DNA of 64,000 nucleotides, taken from contig NC_030989.1 in the NCBI RefSeq assembly GCF_000149955.1, forward strand, positions 2,799,839 through 2,863,838. The letters run 5' to 3'. This document shows positions 10,962-20,987 of this stretch, one piece after another. Positions within the stretch are counted from its first letter, which is position 1; each line of letters begins with the position of its first letter. The translations under genes and the position numbers were made by a program. This stretch comes from Fusarium oxysporum f. sp. lycopersici 4287. Lineage: Eukaryota; Ascomycota; Sordariomycetes; Hypocreales; Nectriaceae. The notes beneath the pieces are model-generated. The model saw only the letters and a list, made by a program, of their open reading frames with translations. It was not told where the DNA came from and made no database searches.

Positions 10962-11914
10962 TCACAGAAGCATGCCCATACCAGCCAGTGCACCCAAAGT
11001 CAGCCCAAGGACACTCACAATTCCGTTCCCTGGAGTCTTGGTGGAAGCAGCATTTCCATCAGTATCCTCACCATCACCATCATCTCCACCATCATTTTCT
11101 TCATCATCCTCATCATCCGCTTCGTCTACATCAGACTGCTGGTGGATCAAAGGTACAGCAGGCACCCAAGTAGCAACAACAAAGTCACTTGAATACCGTG
11201 ACTGAGTAAGCAGTCTGCCATCCAGATACGTTGAAGCTGGTGTTGTCAGAACGTCGAAAGAAATCAATGGCTGCGTTAGCGAAGCGCCATCCAAACTCGT
11301 GACAGTTATTATGTCCACCGGCGCTGGAGTGTAGCACATGGACGAATAATTGAATTCACTCCTTGGACCGACCGTTGAGAAACAGTGTCCGGCGGGGTTT
11401 GCTATGTAATCACTTCGATTGTCAGCCTAGATAGCTGTGTATGAATATACGTGCCAACATACCTTGGACAACAATAGGCAATTGTCTCCGACACGTTCAT
11501 AATTTCGGCCCAGAAGTCAGCAGGCTCGAGTTGCACCGCTCCGGTGGTAGACGCCTGTATGCGGCTTGAAAAAACGCCGGATACGCTGAGAGATGATTCT
11601 CCCTCTTTGATCATGGTTCCAGCGGTTGTCCATCCAGATGGACAGGCTATGCCAGGCGAGTAATAATGATACCAAGCCCGATTCAGCGGTGTAGTCACAC
11701 TTCGCAGCGAATCATAAGACTTCCCGCTAGGCATACAGCTACCACGGTCTTGGAAACCGCATGTCGGATAGCCCCATACCATTTCGGGTTCGCTTGCGTT
11801 GACAATAACATGATGGTCGGTGCCAGTTGCACAGGCCGACGGTGCCGAGAAGGTTGTAGTCAACGGACCCAGGTTATAGGCAGTGACACCAAAGAACTCT
11901 GTAGAAGTCGGCAT
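10962..11914 (-). CDS. Cys-containing surface protein with C-terminal hydrophobic anchor
   Basis: Two exons, 11914-11463 and 11412-10962, give 300 residues. The intron (50 nt, GTATGT donor, CTGAC branch) must use the AAG acceptor at 11414-11413: the more obvious TAG acceptor shifts the frame, whereas this one joins CCPS to DYIANPAGHC in phase. The N-terminus (MPTSTEFFGVTAYNLGPLT) is polar without a classic signal peptide. A Cys-rich central part (CGFQDRGSCMPSG, YCCPS, AGHCFST) is followed by an acidic Asp/Glu run and a C-terminal hydrophobic segment (IVSVLGLTLGALAGMGMLL) that ends the protein, as in GPI-attached or tail-anchored fungal wall proteins. I do not recognise a named domain; similar 'CCP..Y' proteins occur widely in Sordariomycetes. 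Function unknown. Confidence 0.65.
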
Positions 11915-12546
11915 TTTCGGTTATTCTTGTTTGATTTACTCTGTAGTGGCGCAAAAAAAGCTGAAGAATGGATCCATAACGCGGCATGCGGGGGCTTTTC
12001 TGCTTGGAAGAAATACGCCAACGGGAATCATCGTCATTGTTCCTGGGTATTTACTACGTCACGCGACAGTTTGCCAAGAGTGATGAACTTCGGCTCGGTT
12101 GGCTGATATTATCCCTTATGTGAAAGGTGCAGAGTGAAAGTCACGCTTGGCGAACCCCGAATGCGGGCAATTAAACAAACGGGCCCCAAACAGTACATCA
12201 TTCAACACTCGACGCCCGCCGTTTCCAAAGAATTAAGATAGAATTCCAAGGCAGACAATTATTAGATGATATCAGGCTATATTGGGATTTCTCAATTGAA
12301 TTAAATATACGAGGAAATTGGTATCTGAAGGTTGATCGAGGTCAAATTAGGTTGTATTCAATGAAACCTACCCTGCACCCACGAGCGGACCTCAAATCAA
12401 GCTTGGCGCTTCGGTTTTAAACATGATACCTAACTAATTAACCAATCGAGAAATCGCCGAGCATCATCTTCGCATTCGCCCCGCCTTTTCAATCAATTGG
12501 TCTGATGTCTTGCTAGGCCCTTGGGTCGTAACTCATTCCTGCACCT
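11915..12546. other. intergenic, no supported gene
   Basis: About 630 bp with no domain-bearing frame. It holds the promoter of the surface-protein gene on its left and the 3' flank of the short-chain dehydrogenase on its right. Confidence 0.4.
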
Positions 12547-13482
12547 TTAGGTAGAAAACCCAGAATCAATGACAACATTAGATCCCGTCACGGATTCCGA
12601 TTTGATGAGCAATATGATTTGCTCTGCGACGTCCTTTTTGGCAATCAGTACTTTTCCAGTGGCATGAACGTCTCTGCGTGCGTACCTCGACTTTGGTGAT
12701 CTGTTTGAGGAGAGTCTTTTCTCTAGCATCGTCGATCTTTGATTGTGGCATGTTGACAATCCAATTCTTCGGGTTCAAGTCAGTCGATGCTACAAGACAT
12801 CCCGGTGTATTTGGGCCTTACCGTCTCCATGAACCCTGGCGATACAGAGTTGACACGAATTGATGGTGCCATGACCGTAGCCAAAGTCTTTGACAGATGG
12901 ATTTGTGCAGCTTTGGTAACAGAATATGCCTAAACCAAAGATTTAGCTCCATTATCTATGAGTGATTACCAGATTACTCACGATAGAGCTCCCGCTAGGT
13001 TTGACTCCAGCAACAGAAGCAGTCATAACAAATGCACCTTTGGCTTCCTCCAAATACTTCTTCGCCGCATGGCAGAGGAACATATGCGACTTGACATTAG
13101 CCGCATAGCAGCGATCCCAAACTTCCTCATCAACATTATCGTCGATGTCGTGGAAATTCGCAAACTTGGTCCATCCAGCATTTGATACCACTGCATCAAT
13201 TCTCCCCATGGCAGATACCGTCTGGTTGACCAAGTCTTGGATCCCTTCTTTCTTAGTCACATCAGCTTTAATTTTCAAACATCGCGATCCAGTATCCTGC
13301 GAGAAAGACTTCGCAGCTAGTTGGTTCAGGTGTACGAAAGCATCGTGGGCTCGTTCCTCGTTGGAGGCATAATTGATGACTACTGCGGCGCCTGCTTGAA
13401 TCAACTTTTCCGCCACGCATAGACCGAGACCAGATGTGCCAGCGGTTACGAGAACAACGGAGCCTTGAAGAGAGCGCGTCAT
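12547..13482 (-). CDS. short-chain dehydrogenase/reductase
   Basis: Four exons, 13482-12982, 12929-12822, 12766-12686 and 12633-12547, encode 258 residues, the normal classical-SDR length. Introns are 52, 55 and 52 nt; the last must be removed to join KQITKVE to DVAEQI, otherwise the frame is lost. Motifs: cofactor loop VTAGTSGLG (Ala where most relatives have Gly) near residue 14, DVTKKEG, SNAG, a Ser in MTASVAG and the YSVTK catalytic Tyr/Lys pair, then SPGFMET and a VTGSNVVIDSG end. The family reduces or oxidises carbonyl/hydroxyl groups with NAD(P)(H); substrate unknown. It is transcribed away from a Zn2Cys6 regulator 409 bp upstream, and a cyclase-family hydrolase lies beyond that regulator, so a regulated small catabolic or detoxification unit is plausible. 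Confidence 0.88.
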
Positions 13483-13891
13483 GATTTAGTGACTGTAGAT
13501 GATAGCTGAGTCGACGACTGATGAATGTGAGGCATGAGTTGAATTGGTGAGACAAGTACGGGGTAGCTCCGCATCACGGAGGCTGATCTCCAACAATTGA
13601 CGCGGGAGACCGGTTTCGGAATAAACGAGACAGACTAATCCCAGACTCCCAGTCTGGTAGATGATAAGCATTCTATCGAGCTCAGAAGCCACCCAAAAAC
13701 CTTCAATTGTGTGAACAAATAATTTGTACAAATCCAACGCCTGTTGTCTTTTCCTCTGTCGATAATCATGTCGCTATACCCGTCTAATACCCGCTCTCGG
13801 CTCTCCGCTCAGGAGCCGACACTAACCATCTCAGCCTCACAGTCCTGATTCACCGGTTCCGATTTCTCCTCAATCCACTCACCAAGCAACC
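13483..13891. promoter_or_regulatory. divergent promoter region between SDR and Zn2Cys6 regulator
   Basis: The 409 bp between the two start codons must contain both promoters. CGG/CCG trinucleotides of the kind bound by zinc-cluster dimers occur (for example near 13606-13618), but I cannot single out an operator. Confidence 0.4.
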
Positions 13892-15989
13892 ATGGAACCG
13901 ACGCCTCAAAAAGCCCAGCACGACAAACGTCGTCGCCAGCAGCGAAAAGCATGTGACTTATGTCGACGCCGCAAAGTCCGCTGTGATATAGTAGACCGAC
14001 CATCAGGCCCTTGCTCCGTCTGTGAAAAGTCCGGGTTCGAATGCCAGTACGGCTCCGACGCGCCACTGTGAAAAATTAGTAAGCTGATGAGGATATAGGT
14101 CTACGGCGAAATGGGCTGTTGCGAGAAGAAGTTCGGTGGTTTCCAGAAATGCATATGATCGCGATACACCTGCCAGATCACCAGGAGTATCGCAGCCGGA
14201 TCCGGAGGCCGGAACCGTTGAGCGTGATGATCATCTTTCGATCCTCGGACCCGAGGCTTCATCTGCACCATCACGGCGTGATAAGACATCGAATGATGCA
14301 TCGCGCTCGGATGGTCAAGAGAAACTCGCTCGGGAGGGATTAGCGAGGTTCTTCAAACATGGAATCGGTGCTGCAGCTTGGGCTGTTTTTGCATCGACCA
14401 AGAGCTTTCGCATCGCCTACGTCGGCACGCCTGTGTCGAACCTGGTTCATCTTGTCGACTTACATCGCTCTTTCAGACAGCCTTACTCTTCCATTCTTGG
14501 CGACCAACGACCTTTATCTGCGCCTACAGGACCTGATACTCATGGCTCGTTTCAAGAATCTGCGGATGGAAGTACCAGCAGTGATAGGATAGGCGGAAAA
14601 CCATTGCATTACCCATATCCTCCTATCAGACAAGTCAAGTCTTGGAAACCTACGCCAAACTCATGGGTAACGCAAGACTTGGTGACGGAGGTATCTTCCT
14701 TCCCAGCCCAAGAGGTTCGTGATGCGTTGGTACAAGCGTACTTTGATCATATCCACCCATTTCTGCCCATTGTATCAAAGCCAGAATTTCTCGCTCGATA
14801 TCGCACGCCTGATAATCCTCCACCACTTTTGCTATTCCAGTCTGTTCTCATGGCTGGCGCCCACGCCTGTGCGCATCCCCTCGTCGCCACTGATCGCCAT
14901 GCCGTCCAGAACAGACTCTTCAGAAGAGCTAGTATGCTATACCATATGCGACACGAGTCAGATCGAATGCATCTTCTTCAAGCAGCAGCCCTGTTCACAT
15001 GGCATATAGGCGATGGCGATACAGTCGCCGGTGGGCCGTGGTACTGGGCGGGAATTGCTGTACGAATAGGTACAGGTCTTGGTGCTCATCGGAGAAGTTC
15101 TCAACTCCCAGCTACAGAGATGGCGCAGTATCGACGATGTTGGTGGTCTGCCTTCTTCTGTGAAGTCTTTTCCTCATTGGAGACTGGAAGGCCTTGTGCA
15201 GTGAGAGCAGAGGACATAGATCAGCTGCCGCTTCAGCAGGAGGATATTACCGATACACCAGTCACAGATCCAACTATCGCTGAATCCGGTGTTAGCCCTG
15301 ATTTTCTGAACCACCTCGTTGATCTGGCCTACATTGGCCTCGACGTCATTTCACTAAACGCACCTGCGCGAGATCGTCTCATAGATGTAGCATCAATCGA
15401 CGCCCGGCTAGGCCTATGGTCCCTCCGCTCAGGTATATCCACCGTCGCAGAAGACGACGACTCATGGACATGCCATCTCCGAATGCATTACAATCTCCTC
15501 CTTCTCCACCTCCATCGCAATCTCCACGAACAGAGCAGCCAGTCAATTTGCTCAGCAGCAGCCCAAGCAATAGTAACATCCCTCGAAAAGCTCACGGCAC
15601 GCGATGAACTACGTCAATGCCACTTTACTTCCGTTAGCGCCGTGACAGCGGCCGGTATCCAATTCGCCGGTGAAATTCGCGCAGCTGTAACTTCCCAGAC
15701 CTTTTTGGTCGCCATCAATGCACTTGAGAGATTATCGAGATTGTTGAGGTCAACGATATTACTTGCCAGGCATTGGCCTAATGCAGAGGCTGTGCATAGT
15801 GTTTTTGAAGAGTTACATAGAGAATATGAAACGCTTGTTACGCAGAGATTGCAGGGCGAACAGGTTATGGTGCCGGAGAGCCCGCCTGATTGGAATAGGT
15901 TGCTTGGAGGGGAGGGATTACATCAGTTCAGCAATTTCACATCAGACCAGGATTGGATGAACATTAATAGCTGGACGGACTTATTATAG
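13892..15989 (+). CDS. Zn2Cys6 transcription factor with fungal-specific middle domain
   Basis: Two exons, 13892-14046 and 14099-15989, give 681 residues. Exon 1 encodes a zinc cluster after a basic leader: CDLCRRRKVRC, then CSVCEKSGFEC, six Cys in C-x2-C-x6-C-x9-C-x2-C-x6-C order. The intron is taken as 52 nt starting at the GTACGG after FEC; a 31-nt alternative (GTGAAA at 14068, same acceptor, same phase) adds seven residues but is shorter than any other intron here. From about residue 240 the protein shows the fungal transcription factor domain (YFDHIHPFLPIVSKPEF, later RRCWWSAFFCEVFSSLETGR). Such proteins bind CGG-containing sites in the nucleus. Divergent from the SDR and 84 bp from the end of the convergent cyclase gene, it is probably the local regulator; this is context inference. 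Confidence 0.88.
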
Positions 15990-16073
15990 GCTCCAATACA
16001 AAATCGACCCCATTATAATTTGGCTAGGATTTGCTCTTTAATCAGCGCAATATCAACGCGTTCAAACAGTGGA

Positions 16074-17122
16074 TCAGAAGATAGCGACACCATTTGGTGG
16101 ACTAGCTACGCCTCCGGGAACCTAACATGTATCAGACCATTAGCTCAACAAATGAGCGGTAAGACGACGGAACTTACCTTGAGTGGCACACTCGAAAAGA
16201 AGAACGACCATCTCCCTCGCTTCTCACACTCTTTACTAAGAGCCTCCAGGTCGAACAACTCCCCAATTGGCATTCCCCAACCCGCCAACAGCCACTCATG
16301 CAGAAAGTAATCTGTGTTCTGACACGGCCATGTCTCCATACTAGGTTGGTCACCAGCAACTGCAGCAAAGTCTTGCTCCCAAAGCCATCGGAGTATTTCT
16401 TCTGAAGACTCGATACCATGTGCTGGGGGGACTTTGTAATCTGCCAATGTCTTGCACTCATCGTCGGAGAGCTTGTCATAGGCTCGGACCCATCCTGTGC
16501 GGATGAAGAGAATGTCGCCTTGTTGGAACGTGGTTCCTTGGCTTTCGGCAACTTCTTTTAGTGTTGATACAGTAATTGACTTGGTTTCGAAGGGAGTCAA
16601 GGTGATGTTGTTCTTATCTGCCCAAGATGCATAGTCGAGTAGTACTCCGCGCCCGACAATACCACCTCGGTCAACCCAAGCTACATCCATCAGCCGCGTC
16701 CACTTACAAGAGTATAACTTACCCTGAATGCCGTTGACATCCGATGATAAAAGCTCATCAAGGCTCTTCCCATTGAACCAAAGCTTCTCCTTCTGATAAG
16801 CATAATGTCTAAACCCGTCCCATTGTGAACTACTCTGCGTGTTAAATGTCAAAGTATCATCATTCACAGCACGAGGGGTTTTGGTAGTAATCTCATGCTT
16901 GAAAGGTGCACGTCCAAAGCAAGGTCGGGACATTCGATTGAGGGGCCAATCGGTAGAAACCCGAACGCCGTCACGTATCTCTGATGCTGCTTTTGCTATG
17001 ATTTCTGGGGTCAAGAGGTTTAGCATCCCGCATTCGTCATTGTCGCCGAAAAGGCCCCAGGCGTTTCCAGGAGGACCATCTTTTCGCAGAGGAAGGGACT
17101 TGAAGGATGGTTTGGATGACAT
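16074..17122 (-). CDS. cyclase-family hydrolase (kynurenine formamidase-like fold)
   Basis: Two exons, 17122-16178 and 16121-16074, give 330 residues. The 56-nt intron joins SSVPLK to a conserved-looking tail VPGGVASPPNGVAIF. The start is the ATG at 17122, because the slightly longer frame begins with TTG. Family traits: N-terminal PGNAWGLFGDNDECGMLNLLTP, the QWDGFRHYAY segment that stands where bacterial members have their metal-binding HxGTHxDxP motif, WVDRGGIVGRGVLLDY, and GDILFIRTGW. Members hydrolyse amide or lactone bonds; fungal homologues are mostly uncharacterised. The classical HxGTHxD metal motif is not present in canonical form, as is common for fungal relatives. It converges on the Zn2Cys6 gene and may be its target. 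Confidence 0.85.
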
Positions 17123-17463
17123 CGTCAATTTTTGGTAAAAGTTAAAGTAGTTGAGGTTGTTGTTGATGTTGGCGTTGGCGTTGACTTCATATCAAGACCC
17201 CGCCTTTTGAGGGGAACCGCGGTAAGAAGCCCGAACAGGTTGTTCATTGGAATATGCTTTGTCATCAGGATAGACGAGGACGATCGCGAGACTTCATAAT
17301 TTTAATATGTATATGTCATTCTTTTAGTTCACATGTGTTTTGTCAAAACGATATATCATCGGAATCCACCGCTGCACCGGTCTATGAAATCAATAAACAT
17401 TGGATACCTCGCCAGATCCCATACCCGCCTCTACATGAACACTCCAGCCTCCGATCTTAAGTA
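17123..17463. other. intergenic, no supported gene
   Basis: 341 bp holding the cyclase gene promoter and the 3' flank of the next minus-strand gene. A GTTGNN-type short repeat (GTTGATGTTGGCGTTGGCGTTG near 17160) is the only visible structure. Confidence 0.4.
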
Positions 17464-18282
17464 CTACCTCGCATGCTGCATCAAAGTAGCCCTCTCAGCA
17501 ATCTTAACAGATCTCACCCGTCTCAACTCCTCCTGCCTTCTCTGCTTGCTCTTATCTCTATAGCACATGGTAATAAGGGTACAAGTACAAATAAGTATAA
17601 GTGCCGAGAAAACAGAAGCTATGATAATACCAGCTGTACCAACTTCATTCTGGAGTTCCATGCAGACCGTAACTCCGTTGCTTGACTGGGTCGTGCATAG
17701 AAGTCCTGGAGAACATGTGCTCGAGGTTATATTCGCAGCATAACACGTCAATGTGGTGAACCCTGTTGTTTCACAGATGGTGCTGCTCTTGACTGTCGTG
17801 CTGTAGCAGGAGGCGCCGGGTTCCGTGGAAGTTGAGGTCGTGCTTGTCGATGATGCTATACTTGAGGTCGACGTTGAGGTTGCGGTTGTTGATGACACGG
17901 AGCTTTCTTCTGTAGTGGATGCCTCCGTCGCAGAATCGGTTGTTTCAAGCGTGGTACTTCCAGCCTCAGCTGTCGTCGTAGCTTCATTTTCAGTGGTTTC
18001 TACCACTGAGGAATCTTTGGTTGCCGTGCTCGTAGCGTCTACTGAGGTCCCGGTGTCCGCCGAACTGGTGTCTCGACGTTGGATCAATCGATGAAAGTCA
18101 AACTTCATCAGTCCACCGCCTTGTTGTTTCGCATGCCACACTGGCTCCATAGAGGACGAAGAAGCGCCATCTGGGGAAGCGGGTCCCTTAATGAGGCGGT
18201 TTTCTGAGCGTTCGACCCGGATACCATGTGCGTGCGCGATGGCGCTTGCGCCTAGGGCCAAGAAAAAAGACGAAACAAGCAT
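17464..18282 (-). CDS. Ser/Thr-rich single-pass surface protein (Mid2/Wsc-like)
   Basis: Single exon, 272 residues from the ATG at 18282. The N-terminus (MLVSSFFLALGASAIAHAHG) is a clear signal peptide. Residues about 70-155 form a Ser/Thr/Glu-rich, presumably O-glycosylated stalk, followed by a short Cys-containing region (SCYSTTVKSSTICETTGF, CYAANITSSTCSPGLLC) and a membrane segment (AGIIIASVFSALILICTCTLI) with a basic cytoplasmic tail (RDKSKQRRQEELRRVRSVK). This layout matches fungal Mid2/Wsc-type wall-stress sensors and many uncharacterised surface proteins; I see no complete WSC domain. Topology is well supported, sensor function is inference. Confidence 0.75.
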   Translation of the reverse strand: MLVSSFFLALGASAIAHAHGIRVERSENRLIKGPASPDGASSSSMEPVWHAKQQGGGLMKFDFHRLIQRRDTSSADTGTSVDATSTATKDSSVVETTENEATTTAEAGSTTLETTDSATEASTTEESSVSSTTATSTSTSSIASSTSTTSTSTEPGASCYSTTVKSSTICETTGFTTLTCYAANITSSTCSPGLLCTTQSSNGVTVCMELQNEVGTAGIIIASVFSALILICTCTLITMCYRDKSKQRRQEELRRVRSVKIAERATLMQHAR

Positions 18283-20987
18283 TGTGGGAATTGACCGTCC
18301 GTATTGCAGTGGTGTTGTTGAACAGTTTCTTCAAGCATTCTGCCAGATCATACTTCTCTTCATATCTTATAGTTAATCGTGACGATGGTTCACATGCAAA
18401 CTTTCCATATTTATCTAAGTATAGTACCCGCATGAGGCTTATCCTTCGCTTTTCGTCAGTTTCTATTGTAAGCTTAAACTACGTTTGCGCGTCCTATTAT
18501 AAGAACGTGCTGCGCATTCCGAGCGCGCCTTGACGCGGCGGCAATTGCGTAAACTACTTCCGCCCCGCTTAGTAACATGATGTTCAAGGGAGCTTTGGAC
18601 AGCACAAAAGATGAACAGTGTAAATTTAGATGCCAAAAATGACAGCTCATGAAGTGTATTAAGTCCACGCTAAGACTAAGTTTGTATTTATGTCGTTTGA
18701 GATGAACGTGCAGAGTTTTCTGTCCTCCGCAGGGGGATCTCGGGTCGGTATGTGGGCGGCTATCAGCGATCATCCGGGATGCGACTATTTTTACAGTAAA
18801 GACCCATTCGCCATGCGTCATCAGGGCATCAAGAGAGGCGCAGGTGAATTATCCTTGATAGGGCGGAATGCAGATTCGCGTCTATTTCAATGTTGCTGCT
18901 TGTTAAACCCTAGGCCTGAATACAAATGAAAATGCCGGAGCTGTAAAACCAAAAGAGATGTGAATTTCCGTCATAATTCCAGCCGTATATCCGGCACGGA
19001 AAGACTCCACAGAAGAGACTTTCTAGAACAACAAGGACTTTGCTTTCGCTACGTAAGCTCAGACACACGAACAGTCTATACGATAGCAAATCATGGTTTG
19101 AAAAGGGGGAACCACTTATCAAAACTCTCAGGTTGTACGATCATTAAAAGACATACCGCAAGGTCAGCAGATCAAATGGCACTTTTGAGCAGACAAATCG
19201 AAGGTTGGCATCTTCTTTAGCACAGAGATTTATCTGTATCTCCGTATGAAACCGTCGTTATAGCCGACAAACAAACAAGTTGAGGATTCTCAGCCTCAGT
19301 GAACCATTTGCCAGTCCTAGCAGAGTGGCGGTAATATGACTGATCACCTAACAATGGACGTGCACGAGCGCCATTGATGCTCAATCCGAGAAGGATCACA
19401 ACAGTCTTCTCCGGTAATATGCGTCAAACAGCATGTGGAAACAGCATAAAGCGGTGTAGCTCGAACCCTGTGAATCGCGACTTAATAGCAAGCTGTTGTT
19501 GTCTGCTGAAGGTGAGACGGTGTGCTCTGTTCGGAGCACTCGTCATAGACTTCCGATCGTAGTCTGCAACAGTTTCTTTTCAGACATGCGGAACTGTTGG
19601 GAGATTCAACTTCGCTATCCCCGGCCACTGCATTCTCCAAGACATGGCTGTATCATCTGACGCCGTTCCACCAAATAATTGGCGACCATCACTGAGTAGT
19701 GATAGATACTAAATCTTGTAACGAGAGACACGGATCTGAATCCAGCAATGATTTGCAGTGTAGATGATAGCCTTATAGCTTGGATTGTTCTTTGAACCTA
19801 AGACTACTTCTTCGGAGCGCATATGCGGAAGGCTGAAAAGAGGGGAGTATATCTGCACAGTTCCATGAGACATCAGAGACACGGGCTTGGTCTAATGGAT
19901 GGAAGCAATCCTTCTGCCAGAATTACTAGCTCGATCGACATAAATAGCAAGTTTATTTCCCCCACATTCAGGCTTCATCATCAAAGCAACTACCCAGTCT
20001 GTTCAACTTACTTACTCCAAACCATCGTGGCTAGTCTCGAGTAAGGTCCTCAAATCACCGCCTATGTAAATGTTGATTTCCCAAATTGCCATTCCTTAGC
20101 TTATTTTCGTCGCTTTATAACCGTGCGTGGTAGATCAAGTGGGATGTCAAAAACGGCCGAGCCCATACTCACTCACCTCAAGTCGGCGCCTGCAAGCAGT
20201 TGGAGGGCAGCCCGTAGGTACAACAAAAACACCTACTGCTTAGATTGCTAAAGTATGGCCCAGGTATGTCCAAGGCATTGAGATCAGGAGTGGAATCCAT
20301 GTAAAGGTGTCCTGCTTTCAGTCAGTTAGACTCTTGATTCACTACATATTGAAAGTGCTTGCTGACACATATACAGAAGCATGTCATGCGATGGTGAACC
20401 ATCTAATGTTATTGAGGAGCCGACCAATGGCATGAGAAAGTTCGACGCTCGACGCATCACAACGTATAAAAGTGAGGCTTATTAACGTTGAAGGAACTTC
20501 CTGTTGATAATAAAAGTACCACTCAATACTTCAATATATTGACCGCGGTCATGGGCTCTTAGCCAGTTCTTTTCCTTCGATAGCTAAGCTGCATGCGACA
20601 TCTTATACTCAGTGGGACAGTTATCTAATTTTCTTTTGTCTTTTTACTTAAATTGAAAGGAACGAATGGGTTCTAGGTTTGCAAGGTACCAAGTCTATGG
20701 AAGGCTTAGCAACTTGTAACTCCATAAATTCAGTATAGACTGCAGTGCCATTTGAAAAATAATGAGCTTCTAGCTATAGTACTACAAAGTACGAAATGTA
20801 GTTGTATTGAATGCTACTAGGTAGAAAATATAACTTTTGTACAGTTAGCAGTTAAGTTAGAAACTCGGTATGCCTCTTTGGGACGCCCTGCATAAGCGGC
20901 ATTCCCGATTGGAGTATAATGTCACCCCGCACCAAGAGTTCAACTGAGACTCGCTCCATTTTCAACCCGCACGCCAGGTCGTCTCCG
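18283..20987. other. gene-poor region, no supported gene
   Basis: 2.7 kb of relatively AT-rich sequence with many stops in all frames. The minus strand around 19200-20000 contains short stretches that vaguely recall repeat-propeller lectins (for example GKWFTEAENPQL), but they are fragmentary and I do not call a gene. No terminal repeats or target duplications were found. Confidence 0.4.

Noticed and set aside
10874..11205. Two plus-strand ORFs rich in His/Ser/Pro opposite the surface-protein gene
   Set aside because: Shadows of the minus-strand acidic (Asp/Glu) run; the minus-strand gene has a coherent splice and C-terminal anchor.
19200..20010. Possible fungal lectin-like propeller remnants on the minus strand
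   Set aside because: Only short stretches recall that family, in different frames and with stops; too weak to annotate.
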